From NCBI GenBank assembly GCA_002423365.1, contig DIVU01000385.1, positions 453 to 10,292 on the forward strand: a stretch of 9,840 bases of DNA, given 5' to 3'. Of the stretch, positions 5,309 to 9,840 are shown piece by piece. This DNA is from Desulfuromonadaceae bacterium UBA6124 (GTDB lineage: Bacteria > Desulfobacterota > Desulfuromonadia > Desulfuromonadales > Trichloromonadaceae). A program made the position numbers and the translations under genes. The notes below the pieces were generated by a model, which had not been told where the DNA came from, made no database searches, and was given only the letters and a program-made list of their open reading frames with translations. How positions within the stretch are numbered: the stretch's first letter is position 1; every line of letters begins with the position of its first letter.

Positions 5309-6790
5309 ATGTACTTCCCTTCCCCCGAGCAGTTCGCCTCCCTGGCCACACAGGGCAACCTGATTCCCATCTACCGGGAAATCCTGGCCGACATGGAAAC
5401 CCCCGTTTCCGCCTTCAAGAAGATCGACGACGGCAAGACCTCTTTTCTGCTGGAAAGTATCGAAGGGGGAGAAAAGTGGGCGCGTTACTCTTTTCTCGGC
5501 AGCGGTCCGGGGCGGGTCTTTCGCAGCCGGGGGAAGCGTTATGAAGTGTTGGAGTACGGGCGCGTCATCCAGTCAGGAGATTGCGCCGATCCCCTGGCCG
5601 AGCTCAAGGCCTTTCTCGCCCCTTACCGGCCGGTGCCCATCGACGGACTGCCCCGTTTTTTCGGCGGTGCCGTCGGCTATCTCGGCTACGACATGGTGCG
5701 TTTCGTCGAGGAGCTGCCCGACGCCAATCCCGCCCGGATCGGTGCTTTCGACAGCTGTTTCCTGCTCACGGAAAAGCTGCTGATCTTCGACAATATGCGC
5801 CAGAAGATCAAGGTGGTGTGCAACGTCCACCTTGCTCCCGGTGCCGATCCTGCAGCCGCCTACCGCGAGGGGGTCGCGCAGATTGATGAACTGATCGAGC
5901 AGTTGCGCGCGCCTCTGCCCCGTCACGCTCCGGAGGTTTCGACGGAGACGCCGGTCCTGGAGTCGGACTTCACCCGCGAGGGCTTCATGGCGGCGGTGGA
6001 GCGCTGCAAGGAATATATCCGTGCCGGCGATATCATTCAGGTGGTGCTGTCCCAGCGCTTCTCCGGCCCCTTGGGCGGCACTGATCCCTTCGACATCTAC
6101 CGTGCTTTGCGCACCATCAATCCTTCCCCCTATATGTTTTTCCTGCGTTTCGGCGACACCCTGGTGGTCGGCGCCTCGCCCGAGGTGCTGGTGCGCAAGG
6201 AGGGGGACCAAGTCGAGGTGCGCCCCATCGCCGGTACCCGTCCCCGGGGGGCGACGGCGGAGGCGGATCTGGTTTTCGAGGCCGAACTGCTGGCCGATCC
6301 CAAGGAACGGGCCGAGCACATCATGCTGGTCGATCTCGGCCGCAACGATCTCGGCCGGGTCTGCCGTACCGGCTCGGTGGAGGTCAGCGAGCTGATGGTG
6401 ATCGAGCGTTATTCCCACGTCATGCACATCGTCTCCAACGTGCGCGGCAACCTGCTCGAAGGGCGCGACGCTTTCGACGTCTTTCGCGCCACCTTTCCCG
6501 CCGGCACCCTCTCCGGCGCGCCGAAGATCCGGGCGATGGCGATCATCGATGAACTGGAACCCTGCCGGCGCGAGATCTACGGCGGCGCCGTCGGCTACTT
6601 CTCCTTTTCCGGCAACATGGACATGGCCATCGCCATCCGCACCTTGGTTATCCGCGACGGGCGCATTCATCTCCAGGCCGGGGCGGGGATCGTCGCCGAC
6701 TCGGACCCCGTCGCCGAGTATCAGGAGACCGTCAACAAGGCGCAAGGCGCCATGTCCGCCATCACCATGGCGCGAAAGGGGCTGAACTGA
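5309..6790 (+). CDS. trpE: Anthranilate synthase component I (TrpE)
   Basis: TrpE converts chorismate to anthranilate with ammonia from TrpG, the first committed step to tryptophan. The 493-residue length is normal. The N-terminal domain carries LLES (47-50), the element that in studied TrpE proteins binds tryptophan for feedback inhibition, so the enzyme is probably feedback-regulated. The chorismate-binding domain is intact: PIAGTRPRG (306-314), EHIMLVDLGRNDLGRV (DLGRND at 342-347), SHVMHIVSNVRG, FPAGTLSGAPKIRAM (around 397-411), YGGAVGYFSFSGNMD and the C-terminal QAGAGIVADSDPVAEYQET. These features favour TrpE over PabB or a salicylate or isochorismate synthase. It is the first gene of the operon, and its TGA stops one base before the trpG ATG, so translation is probably coupled. 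Confidence 0.97.
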   Translation: MYFPSPEQFASLATQGNLIPIYREILADMETPVSAFKKIDDGKTSFLLESIEGGEKWARYSFLGSGPGRVFRSRGKRYEVLEYGRVIQSGDCADPLAELKAFLAPYRPVPIDGLPRFFGGAVGYLGYDMVRFVEELPDANPARIGAFDSCFLLTEKLLIFDNMRQKIKVVCNVHLAPGADPAAAYREGVAQIDELIEQLRAPLPRHAPEVSTETPVLESDFTREGFMAAVERCKEYIRAGDIIQVVLSQRFSGPLGGTDPFDIYRALRTINPSPYMFFLRFGDTLVVGASPEVLVRKEGDQVEVRPIAGTRPRGATAEADLVFEAELLADPKERAEHIMLVDLGRNDLGRVCRTGSVEVSELMVIERYSHVMHIVSNVRGNLLEGRDAFDVFRATFPAGTLSGAPKIRAMAIIDELEPCRREIYGGAVGYFSFSGNMDMAIAIRTLVIRDGRIHLQAGAGIVADSDPVAEYQETVNKAQGAMSAITMARKGLN

Positions 6791-6791
6791 C

Positions 6792-7358
6792 ATGCTCCTC
6801 ATGATCGACAACTACGACTCCTTCACCTACAACATCGTCCAGTACTTTCGGGAACTCGGCGCCGAGGTGGAGGTGTACCGCAATGACAAGATCACCGTCG
6901 ACGAGATCGAAAAGAAGGCGCCCCGGCGACTGGTGGTCTCCCCCGGCCCCTGTTCACCGCTGGAGGCGGGCATCTCCGTTGAAGCCATCCAGCGGTTGGC
7001 GGGGAAGATCCCGATTCTTGGTGTTTGTCTCGGCCACCAGTCCATCGGCCAGGCCTTCGGCGGCAAGATCGTCCGTGCCGCCTCCCTCATGCACGGCAAG
7101 ACCAGCCCGATTCACCACGACAACCAGGGGCTTTTTGCCGGTCTGGCCAATCCCTTCGATGCTACCCGCTACCATTCCCTGATCGTCGAACGGGAAACGC
7201 TGCCGGACTGCCTGCGGGTGACGGCCTGGACGGCGGAAGGGGAGATCATGGGGATGGCGCACCGCGAACTGCCGGTCTGGGGGGTGCAGTTTCATCCCGA
7301 GTCGATTCTGACCCTGGAAGGGAAGAAGCTGCTCGGCAATTTTCTGAAGTTGAGCTGA
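6792..7358 (+). CDS. trpG: Anthranilate synthase component II, glutamine amidotransferase (TrpG)
   Basis: This 188-residue class I glutamine amidotransferase releases ammonia from glutamine and channels it to TrpE. It opens with MLLMIDNYDSFTYN, typical of TrpG/PabA. It shows the oxyanion strand SPGPCSP (50-56), the nucleophile elbow GVCLGHQ with Cys79, the YHSL motif (127-130) and GVQFHPES with His168 and Glu170, completing the Cys-His-Glu triad. It is a stand-alone subunit and is not fused to TrpD as in enteric bacteria. One base separates it from trpE; the AAGGGG before the start lies within the trpE end. In some bacteria one TrpG also serves PabB for folate synthesis; that cannot be judged here. 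Confidence 0.96.
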   Translation: MLLMIDNYDSFTYNIVQYFRELGAEVEVYRNDKITVDEIEKKAPRRLVVSPGPCSPLEAGISVEAIQRLAGKIPILGVCLGHQSIGQAFGGKIVRAASLMHGKTSPIHHDNQGLFAGLANPFDATRYHSLIVERETLPDCLRVTAWTAEGEIMGMAHRELPVWGVQFHPESILTLEGKKLLGNFLKLS

Positions 7359-7364
7359 ATGAAT

Positions 7365-7457
7365 CGTGAGGAGTAAGGGGTTAGGAGTAAGGAGAAAGAC
7401 GCTTTTGCTTTTTCTCCTCACCCCTTACCCTTCACTCCTTACGCCCTAAGCCTCACG
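7365..7457. repeat. Imperfect purine/pyrimidine inverted repeat between trpG and trpD
   Basis: The trpG-trpD spacer is a purine-rich left half (7366-7399) facing a pyrimidine-rich right half (7408-7456). Perfect pairs are CGTGAGG (7365-7371) with CCTCACG (7451-7457), GTAAGGGGT (7373-7381) with ACCCCTTAC (7420-7428), and GGAGAAA (7391-7397) with TTTCTCC (7411-7417). TAAGGAG (7388-7394) can instead pair with CTCCTTA (7435-7441), so alternative folds exist. The left half contains degenerate GGAGTAA heptads. The outer arm reaches the first base of the trpD ribosome-binding site (GGAG 7457-7460). No T run follows the stem, so it is not an ordinary intrinsic terminator. Confidence 0.8.
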
Positions 7458-7466
7458 GAGAGTAGA

Positions 7467-8516
7467 ATGATCAAAGCAGCGATAGCCAAAATAGTGGAGC
7501 GCCAGGATCTTACTGAGACGGAAATGATCGCCGTGATGGATCAGATCATGGGCGGCGAGGCGACGCCGGCGCAGATCGCCGCCTTCATCACCGCGCTGCG
7601 CATGAAGGGGGAGACGGTGGACGAGATCACCGGTGCCGCCCGGGTCATGCGCGACCGGGCCACGCCGATCCGCGTCGGCAAGGTGCTGGATATCGACCGC
7701 GAGGACATCAACCTCGACCAGGAGACGATCCTCGACGTGGTCGGCACCGGTGGCGACGGCACCAACACCTTCAATATTTCGACGACCGTCTCCTTCGTCG
7801 TCGCGGCCTGCGGCGTGAAGGTGGCCAAACACGGCAACCGTTCGGTCTCCTCCCTCTGCGGCAGCGCCGACGTGCTGGAAAAGCTCGGAGTGAATCTGGA
7901 CGTGACCCCGGAGAAGGTCGAGGAGTGCATCCGCGAACTCGGCATCGGCTTTCTCTTCGCGCCGGCCCTGCACGGGGCGATGAAGTACGCCATCGGCCCG
8001 CGCAAGGAGGTCGGTATCCGCACCATCTTCAATATCCTCGGGCCGCTGACCAACCCCGCCGGGGCCGATTGTCAGGTGCTCGGTGTCTATCAGGAAGCGC
8101 TGGTCGAACCCCTCGCCCAGGTGCTGGCCCGTCTCGGTTGCCGCCGGGGCTTTGTCGTTTACGGCATGGACGGCATGGACGAGATCACCCTGACCGGACC
8201 GACCCGGGTCGCGGAAATCCGTGACGGCAAGGTCAAGGTTTTCACCATCGAGCCGGAGGATTTCGGCCTCAGCCGCTGCCCGATGAGCGCCCTGCAAGGG
8301 GGCAACGCGGTCGGCAATGCCGAAATTGTGCGCAGCGTGCTCCAGGGGGAAACCAGCCCCCGTCGGGATGTGGTGCTGCTTAACGCGGCCTACGCCCTGG
8401 TCGCCGCCGGCGCCGCCGAGGATATCCCCGCCGGTCTGGTGCTGGCCCGCGAGGCCATCGACGAAGGGCGGGCGCTGGCCAAGGTCGACGCTTTGGCGGG
8501 GATGACGAACGAATAA
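7467..8516 (+). CDS. trpD: Anthranilate phosphoribosyltransferase (TrpD)
   Basis: TrpD joins anthranilate and phosphoribosyl pyrophosphate to give phosphoribosyl anthranilate. The protein has 349 residues, normal for the stand-alone enzyme. It shows the PRPP-binding loop GTGGDGTNTFNIST (93-106), KHGNRSVSS (121-129), the GSADVLEKLG segment, and LHGAMKYAIGPRKEVGIRTIFNILGPLTNP, which carries the conserved anthranilate and diphosphate contacts. VYGMDGMDEITLTG follows in the C-terminal half. The KHGNR motif separates it from thymidine phosphorylases of the same fold. The start at 7467 has GGAG 6 nt upstream. It lies 108 nt after trpG, a gap filled by the inverted repeat, and 35 nt before trpC. Confidence 0.96.
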   Translation: MIKAAIAKIVERQDLTETEMIAVMDQIMGGEATPAQIAAFITALRMKGETVDEITGAARVMRDRATPIRVGKVLDIDREDINLDQETILDVVGTGGDGTNTFNISTTVSFVVAACGVKVAKHGNRSVSSLCGSADVLEKLGVNLDVTPEKVEECIRELGIGFLFAPALHGAMKYAIGPRKEVGIRTIFNILGPLTNPAGADCQVLGVYQEALVEPLAQVLARLGCRRGFVVYGMDGMDEITLTGPTRVAEIRDGKVKVFTIEPEDFGLSRCPMSALQGGNAVGNAEIVRSVLQGETSPRRDVVLLNAAYALVAAGAAEDIPAGLVLAREAIDEGRALAKVDALAGMTNE

Positions 8517-8551
8517 TCGGGCGCCGCAAAAGGCCCCTACGGAAACTATCG

Positions 8552-9352
8552 ATGAACGGTACCCCCGACATTTTGAAGAAGATCGTCGCGCACAAGCGCG
8601 AGGAGGTCGCCACCGCGAAGGCCAAATTTCCCATGGAGCGGCTGCGGCAGCGACTGGAGCTGGTCGAGGATCAGCCGCGGGGCTTTGTTCGCGCCTTGCG
8701 GATCATGCACGAGGCGGGAGGGACGGCGGTCATCGCCGAGGTGAAGAAGGGCTCCCCCTCCAAGGGGGTGATCCGTCCCGATTTCGATCCGATCACTATC
8801 GCCGAAACTTACCAGGCGCACGGGGCCACCTGTCTTTCGGTGCTCACCGATGAAAAGTTCTTTCTCGGCCATCTCCAGTATCTCGGCCTGATCCGCGAGC
8901 AGGTCTCTTTGCCGCTGCTGCGCAAGGACTTCATCTGCGATCCCTATCAGATTGTCGAGGCCCGCGCCTTCGGCGCCGACGCGGTGCTGCTCATCGCGGC
9001 CATGCTCGATCTGGCCCAGTTGCGGGATTTTATCGCCTGCGCCCGGGAACTGCGCCTCGACGTGCTGCTTGAAGTGCACGATGAGGCGGAGCTTGAGCTG
9101 GCGCTGCAAACCGACTGCGAGCTGATCGGGATCAATAACCGCAGCCTGCGCACCTTCGTCACCGATCTTGGCGTCACCGAACGCTTGCGGCCGCTGGTTC
9201 CGGCGGAGCGGTTGGTTGTCGCCGAAAGCGGCATCAACAACCGCGCCGACGTCGAACGTCTGCTCAAGGCCGGCGCCGGCGCTTTTCTCATCGGCGAGGC
9301 GCTGATGCGCGAGGCCGATATCGGCGCTAAGCTGGAAGAACTGATAGGCTAA
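8552..9352 (+). CDS. trpC: Indole-3-glycerol phosphate synthase (TrpC)
   Basis: TrpC closes the indole ring, converting carboxyphenylamino-deoxyribulose phosphate to indole-3-glycerol phosphate with loss of CO2 and water. The 266-residue protein is a single TIM barrel with no fused TrpF domain. Catalytic and phosphate-binding elements are all visible: AEVKKGSPSKG with Glu63, Lys65 and Ser68; LLRKDFI with Lys125; LLEVHDE with Glu174; GINNRSL with Asn196; ESGI with Glu225 and Ser226; and GAFLIGEALMR near the end. A Ser replaces the commoner Asn in GINNRNL. The ribosome-binding site is weak (GGA at 8541-8543), so expression may depend on translation from trpD. The spacer to trpD carries part of a motif also seen before trpB. 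Confidence 0.96.
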   Translation: MNGTPDILKKIVAHKREEVATAKAKFPMERLRQRLELVEDQPRGFVRALRIMHEAGGTAVIAEVKKGSPSKGVIRPDFDPITIAETYQAHGATCLSVLTDEKFFLGHLQYLGLIREQVSLPLLRKDFICDPYQIVEARAFGADAVLLIAAMLDLAQLRDFIACARELRLDVLLEVHDEAELELALQTDCELIGINNRSLRTFVTDLGVTERLRPLVPAERLVVAESGINNRADVERLLKAGAGAFLIGEALMREADIGAKLEELIG

Positions 9353-9385
9353 ATCATCCGCGGGGATACACCCATCGACCGACCA

Positions 9386-9415
9386 GGGCGACGCAGGCGT
9401 CGCCCCTACAGAAAA
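9386..9415. repeat. GC-rich palindrome in the trpC-trpB spacer
   Basis: GGGCGACGC (9386-9394), AG, GCGTCGCCC (9397-9405) is a perfect 9-bp inverted repeat followed by CTACAGAAAA. The flank GCCCCTACAGAAAA (9402-9415) matches GCCCCTACGGAAAC in the trpD-trpC spacer (8533-8546) at 12 of 14 positions. It looks like a small dispersed intergenic palindromic element. No T run follows, so it is not a terminator, but it could stabilise mRNA ends or set relative expression of trpB. Confidence 0.7.
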
Positions 9416-9430
9416 TTCAAGGAGAGAGTG

Positions 9431-9840
9431 ATGCAGAACAAGATCCTGTTGCCGGAAGACCGCATCCCCAAATACTGGTACAATGTCATTCCCGACATGC
9501 CGGGCCCGCTGGCGCCGGTCATTCATCCGGGGACGATGCAGCCGGTCAAGCCGGAGGATCTGCTGCCGATCTTCCCCATGCCCCTGATCGAGCAGGAAGT
9601 TTCCCAGCAGCGCTGGATCGAGATTCCCGAGCCGGTGCGGGAGATTTTCCGAATCTGGCGTCCCTCCCCCTTGTTTCGTGCGCACCGGCTGGAGAAAGCC
9701 CTCGGCACCCCGGCGAAGATCTACTACAAGTACGAAGGGGGCTCCCCGGCCGGTTCGCACAAACCGAACAGCGCCGTGCCCCAGGCCTATTTCAACAAGA
9801 TCTCCGGGACCAAGCGCATCGCCACCGAGACCGGCGCCGG
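9431..9840 (+). CDS. trpB: Tryptophan synthase beta, TrpB2 type (3' end outside window)
   Basis: The first 136 residues are present; the gene runs off the right edge. TrpB uses pyridoxal phosphate to condense indole with serine. The long N-terminal region before the fold, with IPKYWYNVIPD (12-22), LAPVIHPGT (27-35) and IFPMPLIEQEVS (47-58), is typical of the TrpB2 subgroup and absent from the TrpB1 enzymes of the classical TrpAB complex. RPSPLFRA (77-84) and KYEGGSPAGSHKPNSA follow, with Lys111 the expected PLP Schiff-base lysine. ATETGAG at the edge holds the expected catalytic Glu133. The start has an excellent AAGGAG (9419-9424), 6 nt away. TrpB2 proteins often act without TrpA or salvage indole. 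Whether a trpA lies downstream cannot be seen. Confidence 0.92.
   Translation, partial: MQNKILLPEDRIPKYWYNVIPDMPGPLAPVIHPGTMQPVKPEDLLPIFPMPLIEQEVSQQRWIEIPEPVREIFRIWRPSPLFRAHRLEKALGTPAKIYYKYEGGSPAGSHKPNSAVPQAYFNKISGTKRIATETGA

Noticed and set aside
5238..5363. Possible 41-residue trp leader peptide (ATG at 5238 after a G-rich stretch, Phe-rich start)
   Set aside because: It has no Trp codon run, its only Trp is far along and inside the trpE overlap, and its ATG would lie upstream of the predicted transcription start. Without an attenuator hairpin it is not supported.
5573..6811. Minus-strand frame of 412 codons opposite trpE
   Set aside because: GC-rich antisense shadow; trpE is intact with all family motifs on the plus strand, and the His/Asp/Gly-rich product resembles nothing.
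7365..7457. CRISPR-like or tRNA-like reading of the repetitive trpG-trpD spacer
   Set aside because: The heptads are degenerate and lack regular repeat-spacer spacing, and no cloverleaf can be drawn.
8546..9760. Minus-strand frame of 404 codons across trpC and the start of trpB
   Set aside because: It spans two unambiguous genes and their spacer on the opposite strand; no recognisable domains.

Overview
The window is a GC-rich bacterial chromosome segment. A hand count of single lines inside the trp genes gives about 70% GC. A two-domain TrpG-type glutaminase next to TrpE, a TrpB2-type tryptophan synthase beta, a ResB-type (System II) cytochrome c maturation protein, a lipoprotein and a DUF3187-like outer-membrane barrel together suggest a Gram-negative, cytochrome-rich deltaproteobacterium, probably Desulfuromonadales/Geobacterales. 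The lineage is an inference from gene content and protein style, not a search result.

Left edge (1-622): a possible divergent gene start runs off the left end. It is followed by a compact BrnT-type toxin and ribbon-helix-helix antitoxin pair whose frames overlap by 11 nt. This block is clearly more AT-rich than the rest (about 47% GC by hand count over 181-360 and 421-600), consistent with acquisition. A perfect inverted repeat, GGTATA-N5-TATACC, ends at the base before the toxin ATG and overlaps the predicted -10 box. It is a good candidate operator and suggests a leaderless or nearly leaderless toxin mRNA.

Region 623-2003: a minus-strand gene for an outer-membrane beta-barrel-like protein (DUF3187 type). 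It has a recognisable sigma70-type promoter on its 5' side (1872-1900) and an 11-bp-stem hairpin with a short T run on its 3' side (745-776).

Region 2004-5221: three plus-strand envelope genes with gaps of about 30 nt. They encode a DUF4136-like lipoprotein with a Pro/Ala-rich tail, an exported protein with three carboxypeptidase-regulatory-like beta-sandwich repeats, and a ResB-family protein with no ResC/CcsA partner visible. A 7-bp tandem repeat (GTGACGA) supplies the stop codon of the lipoprotein gene.

Region 5309-9840: a tryptophan biosynthesis operon, trpE-trpG-trpD-trpC-trpB2 (the last truncated by the window edge). TrpE and TrpG together make anthranilate from chorismate and glutamine. 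TrpD adds phosphoribosyl and TrpC closes the indole ring to indole-3-glycerol phosphate. TrpB2 condenses indole with serine. trpF and trpA are not in the window, and trpF is not in its common place between trpC and trpB. The intergenic spacers hold a large purine/pyrimidine-biased inverted repeat (trpG-trpD) and a GC-rich palindrome whose flank is echoed in the trpD-trpC spacer.

I found no convincing new multi-gene system. The most interesting items are the operator/leaderless arrangement of the toxin-antitoxin pair, the orphan ResB envelope trio, the operon-borne TrpB2 and the repeats in the spacers.
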